Both the position numbers and the translations under genes were made by a program. Below, piece after piece: positions 1 through 9,005 of a stretch of DNA of 64,000 bases. The notes beneath the pieces were generated by a model. It searched no databases, was not told where the DNA came from, and was given only the letters and a program-made list of their open reading frames with translations. Source of the stretch: Pseudoxanthomonas beigongshangi (GTDB taxonomy: Bacteria > Pseudomonadota > Gammaproteobacteria > Xanthomonadales > Xanthomonadaceae); the NCBI RefSeq assembly GCF_016820515.1, contig NZ_JADHDV010000005.1, positions 124,001 through 188,000 on the forward strand. The letters are read 5' to 3'. Numbering within the stretch: position 1 is the stretch's first letter; every line of letters begins with the position of its first letter.

Positions 1-77
1 CGACCCGGCCGGATCCGATCGGGGCGATGTCCGGCTGAACCGCTGTGGCCGGGCCGGGAATCGTCGATAATTCGCGC

Positions 78-797
78 ATGACCACCCGCCTCAACAAGCA
101 CATCGCCGAAACCGGCTTCTGTTCCCGCCGCGAGGCCGACCGCCTGATCGCCGAGCGCCGCGTCACCGTCAATGGCCGGCCCGCGGGCGTGGGCGCGGTG
201 GTCGGCGAGGACGACGAGGTCCGGGTGGACGGCCAGCCGCTGAAGGCGCGCACGGTGAAGGCTGGCAAGCGCAGGCATGTCTACATCGCGCTGAACAAGC
301 CGGTCGGCGTCACCTGCACCACCGAGGGTTCGGTGAAGGGGAATATCGTCGACTTCGTCGGCCACGAACAGCGCATCTTCCCGATCGGCCGCCTGGACAA
401 GGATTCCGAAGGGCTGATCCTGATGACCAGCAACGGCGACATCGTCAACCAGATCCTGCGCGCGGAGAATCGCCACGAGAAGGAATACCTGGTGGCGGTG
501 AACAAGCCGGTCACCGACGAGTTCCTGCGCGGGATGGCGCGCGGCGTGCGCATCCACGGGCAGATGACCCTGCCGTGCCGGACCAGCCGGATCGCCAAGT
601 TCGGCTTCCGCATCATCCTCACCCAGGGCTTGAACCGGCAGATCCGGCTGATGTCGGCCGAGTTCGGCTACCGGGTCACCCAGTTGCGCCGCGTGCGCAT
701 CGACAACCTCAAGCTGGGCGCGCTCAAGCCCGGCCAGTGGCGCAACCTGACCGACGCCGAATTGCGCGGATTGTTGCCGCAGCACCAGGACTGGTAG
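78..797 (+). CDS. rluF: 23S rRNA pseudouridine synthase, RluF type
   Basis: Converts a uridine of 23S rRNA (U2604 in the E. coli RluF enzyme) to pseudouridine. Of the 239 residues, the first 50 form an S4 RNA-binding domain (MTTRLNKHIAETGFCSRREADRLI), followed by the RsuA/RluB/E/F-type catalytic domain. The catalytic aspartate lies in the GRLDKDSEGLILMT motif near residue 110, and NRQIRLM and the following residues match the family C-terminal motif. An in-frame GTG at 45 would add 11 residues, but the S4 domain starts normally at the ATG at 78. It is probably co-transcribed with the ATPase that begins 5 bases after its stop. RluF rather than RluB/E is chosen from the short length and the ALNKPVGVTCTTE region. 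Confidence 0.88.
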   Translation: MTTRLNKHIAETGFCSRREADRLIAERRVTVNGRPAGVGAVVGEDDEVRVDGQPLKARTVKAGKRRHVYIALNKPVGVTCTTEGSVKGNIVDFVGHEQRIFPIGRLDKDSEGLILMTSNGDIVNQILRAENRHEKEYLVAVNKPVTDEFLRGMARGVRIHGQMTLPCRTSRIAKFGFRIILTQGLNRQIRLMSAEFGYRVTQLRRVRIDNLKLGALKPGQWRNLTDAELRGLLPQHQDW

Positions 798-802
798 CCG
801 CC

Positions 803-1963
803 GTGCTGCGCACGCTGGCCATCGGCAACTACCGTTCGCTGCGCGAACTGGAGATGCCGATGGCGCGGCTCAACCTGATCACCGGCGCCAACGGCAGCGG
901 CAAGTCCAATCTCTATCGCGCGCTGCGCCTGCTGGCCGAGACCGCGCAGGGCGGGGTGGTGCGCGCGCTGGCGCGGGAAGGCGGCCTGCCGTCAGTGCTG
1001 TGGGCGGGGCCGGAACAGTTCAGTGCCGGCATGCGCCGCGGCGAGGTGCCGGTGCAGGGTGGACCGCGACAGGCGCCGGTGGCGCTGCGGCTGGGATTCG
1101 CCGGCGAGGACTTCGGCTATGCCATCGATCTGGGACTGCCGGTTCCGTCGATGTCGGCGTTCGCGCTGGATCCGGAAATCAAGCGCGAGGTGATCTGGAG
1201 CGGGCCGTTCCTGCGCGAGGCCAACGCGCTGGTGGATCGTCGCGGGCCGATGGCGCGGATCCGCGAAGGGCGTGGATGGCGGGTCGTGGCCGAACACCTG
1301 ACCCCGTTCGAAAGCCTGTTCACCCAGATCGCCGATCCGGTCAGCGCGCCGGAAGTGCTGGACCTGCGCGAGCGGATTCGCGGCTGGCGCTTCTACGATC
1401 ATTTCCGCACCGACGCCGAAGCGCCGGCGCGGCTGCCGCAGTTGGGCACCCGCACGCCGGTACTGAGCCACGACGGCCACGATCTGGCGGCGGCCTGGCA
1501 GACCATCCGCGAGATCGGCGATCGCGCGGCGCTGGATGCGGCGGTCGAGGATGCCTTTCCCGGCGCGCAGGTGGAGGTGGACGTCCGCGACGGACGGTTC
1601 CAGCTGGTTTTCGCCCAGCACGGCCTGCTGCGGCCGCTGTCGGCGGCCGAACTGTCCGACGGCACCCTGCGCTACCTGCTGTGGATCGCGGCCCTGCACA
1701 CGCCGCGCCCGCCGCCGCTGATGGTGCTCAACGAGCCGGAGACCAGCCTGCATCCGGACCTGCTGCCGGCGCTGGCGCGGCTGATCGCGCAGGCGGCGCA
1801 ACGTGGTCAGGTGTGGGTGGTGTCGCACGCTTCGCGGCTGATCGCCGCGCTGGAGGAACACGAGGACTGCCACACGGTCCAGCTTGAAAAGGCGCTGGGC
1901 CAGACCGGCGTGGCGGGGCAGGGCCTGCTGGCCCGGCCGGCCTGGCACTGGCCCGAGCGCTGA
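803..1963 (+). CDS. AAA family ATPase, RecF/SMC-like (AAA_21 type)
   Basis: Predicted ABC-type ATPase of the RecF/OLD-like group found in many bacteria as a stand-alone protein. It is 386 residues with a GTG start. Residues 2-30 hold LAIGNYRSLRELEM and a Walker A GANGSGKSN. The signature-like SDGTLRYLLWIAAL comes near residue 290, the Walker B segment LMVLNEPETSLHPDLLPAL near residue 310, and a D/H-loop VVSHASRLI follows. No nuclease (TOPRIM) domain is visible, so this is an ATPase alone, not a complete OLD nuclease. It follows rluF by 5 bases and is probably in its operon. The substrate is unknown. Similar proteins are often left unnamed or labelled COG4637, and a DNA repair or defence role is possible but unsupported here. 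Confidence 0.8.
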   Translation: MLRTLAIGNYRSLRELEMPMARLNLITGANGSGKSNLYRALRLLAETAQGGVVRALAREGGLPSVLWAGPEQFSAGMRRGEVPVQGGPRQAPVALRLGFAGEDFGYAIDLGLPVPSMSAFALDPEIKREVIWSGPFLREANALVDRRGPMARIREGRGWRVVAEHLTPFESLFTQIADPVSAPEVLDLRERIRGWRFYDHFRTDAEAPARLPQLGTRTPVLSHDGHDLAAAWQTIREIGDRAALDAAVEDAFPGAQVEVDVRDGRFQLVFAQHGLLRPLSAAELSDGTLRYLLWIAALHTPRPPPLMVLNEPETSLHPDLLPALARLIAQAAQRGQVWVVSHASRLIAALEEHEDCHTVQLEKALGQTGVAGQGLLARPAWHWPER

Positions 1964-2066
1964 ATACATGCGGCGCCGCTTGATCGCGATCAAGGTCGCG
2001 CCGGCGCGGACCCGATAACTTGGATGGGCCGGGATCCCACCGGCATCTTTCCCAAGGAGCCGCGCG

Positions 2067-2489
2067 ATGAAGATTCTGTTGGCCGTCGATGAAAGCGAGA
2101 CCGCGCTGCAGGTCGTCAAGCATGCCGCGCAGTTGGCCAAGCAACTGTCGGCGCCGCCGTCGATCGCCCTGGTCTATGTCAACCTGCCGCTGCCCAAGGC
2201 GGTGGCCAAGGAACTGGGCGTGGATGGCTCGGAAGCCTATTACGCCGACACCGCCGCGGCGGTGCTGCGCAAGGTGCGCGCGGCGATGAAGCGCAATCGC
2301 TTGCCATTCACCGAACACCGCGCGGTGGGGCCGGTGGCCGAGACCCTGGTGCGGCTGGCCAAGGCCGATCGCGCCGATCTGATCCTGATGGGCAGCCACG
2401 GTCGCGGCACCCTGAAGAGCCTGCTGCTGGGCTCCGTCGCCAGCAAGGTCATCGCCACCAGCCCGGTGCCTGTGATGGTGGTGCGCTGA
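2067..2489 (+). CDS. universal stress protein, UspA family
   Basis: Single-domain Usp of 140 residues. It starts MKILLAVDESETAL and carries the ATP-binding signature G-2x-G-9x-G-S near the C-terminus (GSHGRGTLKSLLLGS), ending in VPVMVVR. The ATP-binding motif puts it in the nucleotide-binding UspFG/MJ0577-like class and not the UspA class that lacks ATP. A ribosome site AAGGAG sits 8 bases before the ATG. It is monocistronic: a hairpin lies 75 bases downstream and the next gene is convergent. The physiological role cannot be read from the sequence; the family is induced by starvation, oxygen or membrane stress. Confidence 0.9.
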   Translation: MKILLAVDESETALQVVKHAAQLAKQLSAPPSIALVYVNLPLPKAVAKELGVDGSEAYYADTAAAVLRKVRAAMKRNRLPFTEHRAVGPVAETLVRLAKADRADLILMGSHGRGTLKSLLLGSVASKVIATSPVPVMVVR

Positions 2490-2565
2490 CGGTTCGTTCG
2501 GCCTGCGCCTTGCTGGCGTGTCTGAATGATCCTTCCGGGCGAGTGACCCGAAAGAGCAAATCTCC

Positions 2566-2588
2566 GGTCACCTGCTTCGCAGGTGACC
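2566..2588. terminator. hairpin between convergent genes
   Basis: A perfect 10-bp stem GGTCACCTGC / GCAGGTGACC with a TTC loop lies between the convergent usp and DMT genes. There is no clear U-tract on either side, so it is a candidate terminator or transcript-end hairpin, not a textbook intrinsic terminator. Confidence 0.5.
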
Positions 2589-2631
2589 GCCCCCCTTGAA
2601 AAAGGGCGCTATCGAACGCAAAGGCGGCTGC

Positions 2632-3588
2632 TCAATCCACCAGGTTCGTGGCCTCGGAAGTTCCGAGCACTTCCGGGTGATGCACCACGCCGGTGGCCTT
2701 GCGCCGTTCCAGCAGCGGATGCAGGAACACGGCGGCCAGGATGATCGCCACGCCCAGATAGAACAGCGGGGTCAGCTCGCGCTGTTCGCCCAGCAGCACG
2801 ATGGCCAGCAGGATCGCGTAGATCGGTTCCAGGTTCGTCACCAGTTGCACGCCGTAGGCGGTCAGGTGGCGCAGCGCCACCAGCGACAGCGCGAATGGCA
2901 GCAGCGTGCACAGCAGCGACAGGGCGACCAGATAGGCGCCGTCGCGCAGGCCAGGCACCACCAGCAAATCACCGGCGAAGGCGGGGAACAGCAGCGGCAT
3001 CAGCGGTGCCAGCGCGGTCAGCAGCAAGGTGCCCGCACCGAGTTCCAGCGCGGTCACGGTGAGCGGATCCGCGTGTTCGACCAGGCGTTTGTTGAGCGAG
3101 CCGAACAGCGCCACGAACAGGGCCGACACCGCGCCCACCGCGACGCCCAGGCGCATGCCGTCCGGCACGCCGCCGACCACCAGCGCCACGCCGGGCAGCA
3201 CGGCCACGCCGAACGCGAGTTCGCGCGCGGAGAACGGACGCCGCGCCAGCCACGGTTCCAGCACCGAAGTGAACGCCGGCGCCAGCGCGATGCAGGTTGC
3301 CGCCACCGAGGCGTTGGCCAGCTTGATCGCGCCGTAGAAGGTCAGCCAGTGCAGCGCCACCAGCGCGCCGATACCGGCGTAGGCCAGCATCAATCGCGGC
3401 GACATGGCGCGCAGGCCGCGCCAGACCCGCGGCAGCAGCGCCAGCGCGACCACCACCAGCAACATGCGCCACCACACCAGCGGCAGCGCCGGCAAGGTGA
3501 TGAGCTTGCCGAGGATGGCGGTGAAGCCCCACAGCAGCACGCAGAAGTGGATTTGCAGTTGCGCTCTGGCGTGCGGGGTCATCGGCAT
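2632..3588 (-). CDS. DMT superfamily transporter, EamA domain
   Basis: Inner-membrane drug/metabolite transporter of 318 residues with ten predicted membrane segments made of two EamA repeats. The first begins at QIHFCVLLWGFTAILGKLI and the second at about residue 150 (MRLGVAVGAVSALFVALFGSLNKRL). The second repeat ends with the typical EPIYAILLAIVLLGEQ followed by GVAIILAAVFL. The start is ATG 3588, or two codons later at 3582; the open frame runs further upstream, but that part lacks membrane character and overlaps the divergent TfoX-like gene's region. The substrate is unknown; relatives export amino acids and metabolites. It is one of three DMT exporters in the window. Confidence 0.85.
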   Translation of the reverse strand: MPMTPHARAQLQIHFCVLLWGFTAILGKLITLPALPLVWWRMLLVVVALALLPRVWRGLRAMSPRLMLAYAGIGALVALHWLTFYGAIKLANASVAATCIALAPAFTSVLEPWLARRPFSARELAFGVAVLPGVALVVGGVPDGMRLGVAVGAVSALFVALFGSLNKRLVEHADPLTVTALELGAGTLLLTALAPLMPLLFPAFAGDLLVVPGLRDGAYLVALSLLCTLLPFALSLVALRHLTAYGVQLVTNLEPIYAILLAIVLLGEQRELTPLFYLGVAIILAAVFLHPLLERRKATGVVHHPEVLGTSEATNLVD

Positions 3589-3654
3589 GCGCGTATTGTG
3601 GCCGAAGCGGCGCGCACTGGCGACGCCGCCACGCCCGGGTCCGCACGAGGCACC

Positions 3655-3996
3655 ATGCACGCGCATCACGAATTCGCTGAACACCTGCGCGAGCTGCTGG
3701 CCGGCGTGGGCGCGGTGCGGCTGCGGCCGATGTTCGGCGGCCTTGGCGTCTACCTGGACGACTGCATGTTCGGCCTGATCATGGACGAAACCCTGTACCT
3801 GAAGACCGATCCGGCCAGCGTCGACGCGTTCCGCGACGCCGGCGGCGAACCTTTCGTCTATCGGCCGGTGCGGGACGGCCATGTGCCCGGCTACTGGACG
3901 CCCCCGGCCGAGGCACTGGAGTCGGCGGCGGCGATGCGGCCGTGGGCGCAGCGGGCGCTGGAGGCCGCGCGACGACGGCCCGCCCGAAGACGCTGA
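3655..3996 (+). CDS. TfoX N-terminal domain protein
   Basis: A 113-residue stand-alone TfoX/Sxy N-terminal domain. HLRELLAGVGAVRLRPMFGGLGVYLDDCMFGLI at residues 9-41 is the family hallmark (MFGG followed by a GLI/LYLKTD segment), and the protein ends in a basic tail. The full-length TfoX/Sxy protein activates competence genes, but N-domain-only proteins are widespread with no proven role. It is divergent from the DMT gene (67 bases between starts), so the two share a promoter region. No membrane segment or signal peptide is seen. Confidence 0.8.
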   Translation: MHAHHEFAEHLRELLAGVGAVRLRPMFGGLGVYLDDCMFGLIMDETLYLKTDPASVDAFRDAGGEPFVYRPVRDGHVPGYWTPPAEALESAAAMRPWAQRALEAARRRPARRR

Positions 3997-4034
3997 TCCC
4001 CAGCCGGCGGACTTTTGCCCACATCACCCCCGCC

Positions 4035-4062
4035 AGCCCCCTCCCCGCAAGCGGGGAGGGCT
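4035..4062. repeat. GC-rich palindrome in the 3997-4234 gap
   Basis: AGCCC-CCTCCCCGC followed by GCGGGGAGGGCT forms a long stem with a two-base loop. A similar C-tract/G-tract palindrome lies at 21207-21230. This looks like a dispersed intergenic hairpin repeat. The rest of the gap holds nothing I recognise. Confidence 0.5.
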
Positions 4063-4234
4063 GGGGTGGGCGCAACCGAGGTCGATACCCTCTGACAACC
4101 CAACAACAATCCGAAGCCCGCATCCTTCATCCACGGACAGGCCCGCGCTCCCAGCCCGCAAACGCACGGCAAGCCGCACAGTTCCGCCCGGTTTTATGAC
4201 AGGCTGTCGCCCGTCTCCCGATACCACTTCGCCG

Positions 4235-4882
4235 ATGGAACCTGGCCCGACCCCGAAAGGACGCGCGTTCGCCGCTATCGTCGCGGTGGTCTCGGCGGCA
4301 TCCGTGGTGCTGCAGTACCTGCTTCTGCTCGAGTTGACCCGCGACAATGTCGGGGTGGCGCTGGGCACGCTGCGCTTCCTCAGCTACTTCACCATCCTCA
4401 GCAACCTGGGCGTGATCGCGGTGTGCGTGACCGCGCTGCGCGGTGCCGACGGATTCTTTTCGCGGCCGCGCGTGCGTGGCGCCATCGCGCTGTACATCGG
4501 CGTGACCGGGCTGATCTACCTGTTGATCCTGCGCCACCTGTGGCAGCCGCAGGGACTGCAATGGTGGGCCGACACCGGCCTGCACTACGCCACCCCGCTG
4601 CTGTATGTCGGGTGGTGGTTGGCGGCCGCGCCGCATGGCCGCTTGAACCTGCGCGACGCGGTGGCCTGGCTGCTGTTCCCGCTGCTGTATCTGGCGTGGG
4701 TGCTGCTGCGCGGCGCCTGGCTGGGCGAGTACCCGTATCCGTTCATCGATGCCGGCAAGCTGGGCTACGCCCGCACCGCGATCAACGCGACCGGCATCCT
4801 GGTCGTCTTCCTGCTGCTGGGCGGCATCCTGCTGGCCCTGGATCGCCTGCTGTCGCGACGCCGGCACGCCCCGAATCCCTGA
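4235..4882 (+). CDS. Pr6Pr family membrane protein
   Basis: A 215-residue integral membrane protein with about six hydrophobic segments: residues 9-28, 40-62, 75-95, 108-128, 140-158 and 185-205. The pattern GTLRFLSYFTILSNLGVIAVCV near residue 38, GLHYATPLLYVGWW near 115 and YPYPFIDAGKLGYARTAINATGI near 170 matches the Pr6Pr family, which is named for six transmembrane helices and is related to FAR-17a/AIG1-like proteins. Function is unknown. An in-frame ATG at 4196 would add 13 residues; 4235 is preferred because it directly precedes the hydrophobic core. It stands alone, followed by REP elements. Confidence 0.75.
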   Translation: MEPGPTPKGRAFAAIVAVVSAASVVLQYLLLLELTRDNVGVALGTLRFLSYFTILSNLGVIAVCVTALRGADGFFSRPRVRGAIALYIGVTGLIYLLILRHLWQPQGLQWWADTGLHYATPLLYVGWWLAAAPHGRLNLRDAVAWLLFPLLYLAWVLLRGAWLGEYPYPFIDAGKLGYARTAINATGILVVFLLLGGILLALDRLLSRRRHAPNP

Positions 4883-4961
4883 AATCCCTTGCAGGTGCGA
4901 TGGAAGCCGCGACCGCATCACTCCAGGTGGCTACGGACGGACAACAAGCGAAGGCAAAAGC

Positions 4962-5091
4962 TCGCGACTCATGTCGCTCCCACAGGATGGGAAATCGCCC
5001 ATCCCCGCCCTTGTGGGAGCGATGTGAGTCGCGATGCTCCTGGCTTTTGAGTTGACCCTTCGAAAGGGTCGCGACTTACGTCGCTCCTACA
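4962..5091. repeat. REP cluster: three SMAG-like palindromes
   Basis: Three copies of the dispersed palindrome: 4962-4984 (reversed), 5011-5034 (forward) and 5069-5091 (reversed). The first two have the GTGG head, the third GTAG. Each carries GCGAC/T-GTNA-GTCGC, a five-base-pair stem closed by a GTNA tetraloop. A second short inverted repeat, GACCCTT-CGA-AAGGGTC, lies at 5054-5070. The array fills the gap between the Pr6Pr gene and the MFS gene (4883-5182). Confidence 0.85.
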
Positions 5092-5182
5092 GGAGGGGCG
5101 TGTTTCCGTCCTTGGGGTGGCGGTGGACGAGGGGCCGCCGGGCATGCCATGTTCGCCGCCTTCGGCGAACGCGGGACCGCGC

Positions 5183-6466
5183 ATGACTTCCATCGAAGGG
5201 CAGCATCACCGGGCGTTCAACCGGCAGGACGGCAAGACGCTCGGGCTGGCCGCGCTCGGTGGCGCGCTGGAGTTCTATGACTTCGTGGTGTTCGTGTTCT
5301 TCACCCGCGTCCTGGGTGAGCTGTTCTTCCCGCCGGGCACCGAGCCGTGGCTGGCGCAGTTGCAGGTGTATGGCATTTTCGCCGCCGGTTACCTGGCGCG
5401 TCCGCTGGGCGGCATCGTGATGGCGCATTTCGGCGATCGCGGCGGGCGCAAGCGCATGTTCACCCTCAGCGTGCTGCTGATGGCGGTGCCGACCCTGCTG
5501 ATCGGCCTGCTGCCGACCTATGCGCAGATTGGCCTGTTGGCGCCGCTGCTGCTGTTGCTGTTGCGCATCGTGCAGGGCATCGCGGTGGGCGGCGAGGTGC
5601 CGGGCGCGTGGGTGTTCGTGGCCGAGCACGTGCCGGCGCGACACGTGGGCTTCGCTTGTGCCAGCCTGACCGCCGGACTCACCGCCGGCATCCTGATCGG
5701 TTCGCTGCTGGCGGCCTGGATCAATACGACGATGACCCCGGCCGAGGTCGCCGGCGGCTGGTGGCGGCTGCCGTTCCTGCTTGGCGGTGCGTTCGGCCTG
5801 TTCGCGGTGTTCCTGCGCCGCTGGCTACAGGAGACGCCGGTGTTCGTGGAGATGCGCGCGCGCCGGCAGCTGGCGGAGGGTTTGCCGGTACGGCAGGCGC
5901 TGGCCGGACACGCGGGCGCGGTGCTGCGTTCGATGCTGGCGTCCTGGCTGCTGACCGCCGCGATCGTGGTGGGCGTGCTGCTCACGCCCAACCTGGTGCA
6001 GTCCTCGTTCGGACTGCCGCCGGCATTGGCGTTCCAGGGGGGCAGCGTGGCGACGGCCGCGCTGATCTTCGGTTGCCTGGCGGCGGGCTGGGCGGTGGAC
6101 CGCTTCGGCGTGGCGGCCACGCTGCTGGTCGGATCGCTCGCGCTGGCCGCGTCGATCTATGCGCTGTACCTGCCGCTGGCGGCGGGGGATGCCTCGCAGT
6201 TCGTGCCGCGCTATGCGCTGACCGGTTTCTGCATCGGCGTGGTCGGCGCGGTGCCGGCGTTGATGATCGCGGCGTTCCCGCCGGCGGTGCGGTTCTCCGG
6301 CGTGTCGTTTTCCTACAACGTCGCGTATGCGCTGTTCGGTGGCCTGACCCCACCGCTGGTGGCCTACCTGTCCACCCATCTGGGCAAGACCGCGCCGGCG
6401 CACTACGTGGCCTTCGCCTGCGGCATCGGCGTGCTGGTGGCGCTGCTGTCCATGCGGCGCGGTTGA
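5183..6466 (+). CDS. MFS transporter, metabolite:H+ symporter (MHS) family
   Basis: A 427-residue major facilitator with twelve predicted membrane helices. MHS-family signs are GGALEFYDFVVFVFFTRVLGELFFP in helix 1, ARPLGGIVMAHFGDRGGRKRMF between helices 2 and 3 (the MFS motif A), and LRIVQGIAVGGEVPGAWVFVAEHVP in helix 4. The relatives ProP, KgtP and ShiA take up proline/betaine, alpha-ketoglutarate or shikimate with protons; the substrate cannot be told here. ATG 5183 is chosen over an upstream in-frame start at 5117, since it lies nearer the first helix and leaves the REP region non-coding. It is monocistronic, with REP elements on both sides. Confidence 0.85.
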   Translation: MTSIEGQHHRAFNRQDGKTLGLAALGGALEFYDFVVFVFFTRVLGELFFPPGTEPWLAQLQVYGIFAAGYLARPLGGIVMAHFGDRGGRKRMFTLSVLLMAVPTLLIGLLPTYAQIGLLAPLLLLLLRIVQGIAVGGEVPGAWVFVAEHVPARHVGFACASLTAGLTAGILIGSLLAAWINTTMTPAEVAGGWWRLPFLLGGAFGLFAVFLRRWLQETPVFVEMRARRQLAEGLPVRQALAGHAGAVLRSMLASWLLTAAIVVGVLLTPNLVQSSFGLPPALAFQGGSVATAALIFGCLAAGWAVDRFGVAATLLVGSLALAASIYALYLPLAAGDASQFVPRYALTGFCIGVVGAVPALMIAAFPPAVRFSGVSFSYNVAYALFGGLTPPLVAYLSTHLGKTAPAHYVAFACGIGVLVALLSMRRG

Positions 6467-6471
6467 CCTTC

Positions 6472-6530
6472 TTGTGGGAGCGACGTAAGTCGCGAATCGG
6501 TGAGTATCGCGACTTACGTCGCTCCCACAG
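6472..6530. repeat. REP pair in inverted orientation
   Basis: Two GTGG-headed palindromes face each other, at 6472-6494 forward and 6507-6530 reversed, both with the loop GTAA. They can fold individually or as one long hairpin. They lie between two convergent genes (MFS and DUF72) and may act as a transcript end. Confidence 0.85.
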
Positions 6531-6544
6531 GTTGCAAGACGGTG

Positions 6545-7363
6545 CTACAGCCGCTCGATCAGCGCCATCGCGGCGGCGGGGTTGCGCTCCTTGGCGGCGC
6601 TGATGAAGTAGACGAACACGTCGCGCGGCGCATCGCCGGAGCGGGGCGCTTCGACGTGCGGCAGGTCGGCGGGATCGCCGCCTTCGGCCCATTGCCGGGC
6701 GCGCTTGGCCCAGGCATCCAGTTCCGCGTCCGGATAGCCGCTGGCGATGTCGCTTTGGGTGCCCATCAGCCGCGCGTAGACGAAGTCGGCGGTGAGGTCG
6801 GCGAAGCGCGGATAGTCCGGCGAATCGGTGAACACCGTCGCCATGCCATGGCGACGGGCGAGGGCGAGGAAGTCCGGGGTGATGAAGGCCGGATCGCGCA
6901 CGTCCAGCACATGGCGCAGGCGCCGGCCGGCGGCCTCGCGCGGCAGCAGGTCCAGGAACGCGGCGAAGTCGTCGGCCTCGAGCTTGCGCCCGGCCTCGAA
7001 CTGCCACACCAGCGGGCCGAGCTTGTCCTTGAGTTCGGCGATGCCGCCGATGAAATCCTCCACCTGCACCCGGGTCTTCGCCAGCACCCGCGATTGCACG
7101 ATCCGCTTGGGCGCCTTGGCCGAGAACAGGAAGCCGTCGGGGGTCTCGTCGCGCCACTTGGCGTAGGTCGCCGGCTGCTGCGCGCCGTAGTAGGTGCCGT
7201 TGATCTCGATGGCGTTGACGTGGCGGCTGGCGAACTCCAGTTCGCGCCGCTGGACCAGGCCGGCGGGATAGAAATTGTTGCGCCAGGGCGCGAACACCCA
7301 GCCACCGATGCCGACCCGGATGGCCTGGGGGGCGCCGTGGGCGCCGGAGAACAGATCAGTCAT
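6545..7363 (-). CDS. DUF72 family protein, YecE-like
   Basis: A 272-residue soluble protein of the YecE/DUF72 family, predicted TIM-barrel. Visible family landmarks are RVGIGGWVFAPWRNNFYP near residue 15, EINGTYYGAQQPATYAKW near residue 52, FLFSAKAPKRIVQ, GPLVWQFEAGRKLE and VFTDSPDYPR. The function is unknown in the family; a link to the nucleotide-sugar or aldolase fold has only been proposed from structure. It ends next to a REP pair. The VOC gene upstream on the same strand ends 17 bases before its start, so the two are probably co-transcribed. Confidence 0.85.
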   Translation of the reverse strand: MTDLFSGAHGAPQAIRVGIGGWVFAPWRNNFYPAGLVQRRELEFASRHVNAIEINGTYYGAQQPATYAKWRDETPDGFLFSAKAPKRIVQSRVLAKTRVQVEDFIGGIAELKDKLGPLVWQFEAGRKLEADDFAAFLDLLPREAAGRRLRHVLDVRDPAFITPDFLALARRHGMATVFTDSPDYPRFADLTADFVYARLMGTQSDIASGYPDAELDAWAKRARQWAEGGDPADLPHVEAPRSGDAPRDVFVYFISAAKERNPAAAMALIERL

Positions 7364-7380
7364 GCGGGCAGCCGGTCCGG

Positions 7381-7806
7381 TCAGGTCTTCCAGGGATCAT
7401 AGCTGCCGAACCACCACAGATGACCCTCCGGATCCTTGCACGCATAGCCGCGCCCGCCGTAGTCCTGATCCGCCAGTTCGATGACGATCTCGGCGCCGGC
7501 GGCCTTGGCCCGAGCGTAGTGGGCGTCGGCGTTGGCGACGATCACGCAGGGGCTCTGGGTCTCGCGCCCGCCGGCATCGCCGGGCTGGACGATATGCCGC
7601 CCCCATTCGCCGCCGCCGGAGGCGGAGCCGAGCATGATCATGCCGTTGCCAAAGGTGAGCTGGGCGTGGTGGACGGTGTCGCCGTCGGCGTAGACCGCCT
7701 GGCGCTCGAACCCGAACGCCTCGCACAGCCAGTCGATGGCGGCGCGGGCGTCGCGATAGCGCAGGCAGGGGATGATGGTCGAGGTGGTGGAGGCTGCCAG
7801 GCTCAT
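7381..7806 (-). CDS. VOC (glyoxalase/bleomycin resistance) family protein
   Basis: A 141-residue single VOC domain with paired beta-alpha-beta-beta-beta modules. It starts TIIPCLRYRDARAAIDWLCEAFGFE, has HHAQLTFGNGMIMLGSA in the middle, and ends YACKDPEGHLWWFGSYDPW, the usual DPEGxxW ending. Metal-binding candidates are the histidine in HHAQL and the glutamate in DPEG. Relatives are PhnB-like proteins, glyoxalases and dioxygenases, and the substrate is not inferable. The start at 7806 is the first methionine with the domain directly behind it. It is followed closely by the YecE-like gene and lies divergent from lpxR. Confidence 0.82.
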   Translation of the reverse strand: MSLAASTTSTIIPCLRYRDARAAIDWLCEAFGFERQAVYADGDTVHHAQLTFGNGMIMLGSASGGGEWGRHIVQPGDAGGRETQSPCVIVANADAHYARAKAAGAEIVIELADQDYGGRGYACKDPEGHLWWFGSYDPWKT

Positions 7807-7950
7807 GCGGTGCTCCGGGGACAAGGGGCGACCGGCAGGATAGTCCGTGCCGCCGGGACCCCTGTGAAAGCATTCAGTTTGCGTTATCGTGTCGCCGTCC
7901 CGGACGCCCCCACCCATCGCCCGGTCTCCCTCCCGTACCGGAACTCCCCC

Positions 7951-8985
7951 ATGCGCTCGACAGGAACCCTCCTGCTGGCTGCGATGGCACTGTGCAGCTT
8001 CTCCGCCGCCGCCCGCGACTATTGCAACGAATCCACCGATCTTCCGCCCACGGTCAACTTCCGGGTCGACAACGATCTGTTCGGCCACCAGGACCAGGGC
8101 TACAGCAACGGCGTGATGCTCACGCTGGTCTCGCCCAACCTCAAGGATTACACCGACGATCCCTGCCTGCCGCGGTTGGCCCGCTGGATCAACCGCCATC
8201 TGGACGCGCTGACGCCGGAAGGCTTCGAGCAGCAGAACATGGTGGTCAGCTTCGCGCACGGCATCTTCACTCCGACCGATCCGACCCGTCGCGACGTGAT
8301 TCCCGATGACCGACCGTATGCCGGCGTGTTGCTGGCGAGCCTGGGCTACAACGCCCGCAATGGCGACCACCTGCGCACCACCCAGTTGCAGTTCGGCATC
8401 GTCGGCCCGTCCGCGCTGGGCAAGCAGGTGCAGAACGAGGTCCACAAGATCACCGGCGGCGACAAGTTCGAGGGCTGGGACAACCAGCTGCGGGACGAGC
8501 CGGTGTTCCGCATCGTGCACGAGCGCATGCGCCGGTTCGCCCCGGAACAGGAAGGCATCTGGAGCTGGGACGCGGTCGGCCACTACGGCGGCACGCTCGG
8601 CACGCTGACCACCTATGCCAATGTCGGTGGCGAAGTGCGTTTCGGCCGTTACCTGCCCAACGATTTCGGCAGCACGCCGCTGCGGCCGGCGGGCGAGAAC
8701 ACCGCGCCGACCGGCAGCCGGATTCCACCGGACGTGCTGGGCTTCCACATGTTCCTGACCACCGACGCACGCTGGGTGCTGCGCGACATCACCCTGGACG
8801 GCAACACCTTCAAGGACAGCCACAGCGTGGACAAGCGGGCCTTCGTCGGCGAGTACGGCTATGGTCTGGCCTTCATGTACGGTCGCTGGAAATTCGCGTT
8901 GGCCCGCTACCACAGTACCCGCGAGTTCGACGGGCAGAAGGAACGGCCGGTGTTCGGCAGTTTCACCATCAGCCGCACCTTCTGA
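7951..8985 (+). CDS. lpxR: LpxR-type lipid A 3'-O-deacylase (DUF2219)
   Basis: A 344-residue outer-membrane beta-barrel with a signal peptide of about 21 residues (hydrophobic [15 protein letters not shown]). LpxR removes the 3'-acyloxyacyl chain of lipid A in the outer leaflet and is calcium dependent. Landmarks are [21 protein letters not shown] near residue 38, containing the conserved Asn/Asp and the small-residue motif, [14 protein letters not shown] near residue 118, [20 protein letters not shown] near residue 165 with the conserved His, and a C-terminal aromatic (SRTF) typical of BAM substrates. It runs in the same direction as rraA, 20 bases downstream. Family assignment is strong; activity is inferred. 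Confidence 0.85.
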   Translation: MRSTGTLLLAAMALCSFSAAARDYCNESTDLPPTVNFRVDNDLFGHQDQGYSNGVMLTLVSPNLKDYTDDPCLPRLARWINRHLDALTPEGFEQQNMVVSFAHGIFTPTDPTRRDVIPDDRPYAGVLLASLGYNARNGDHLRTTQLQFGIVGPSALGKQVQNEVHKITGGDKFEGWDNQLRDEPVFRIVHERMRRFAPEQEGIWSWDAVGHYGGTLGTLTTYANVGGEVRFGRYLPNDFGSTPLRPAGENTAPTGSRIPPDVLGFHMFLTTDARWVLRDITLDGNTFKDSHSVDKRAFVGEYGYGLAFMYGRWKFALARYHSTREFDGQKERPVFGSFTISRTF

Positions 8986-9005
8986 GCAGCGCCACGGAGA
9001 CAGCG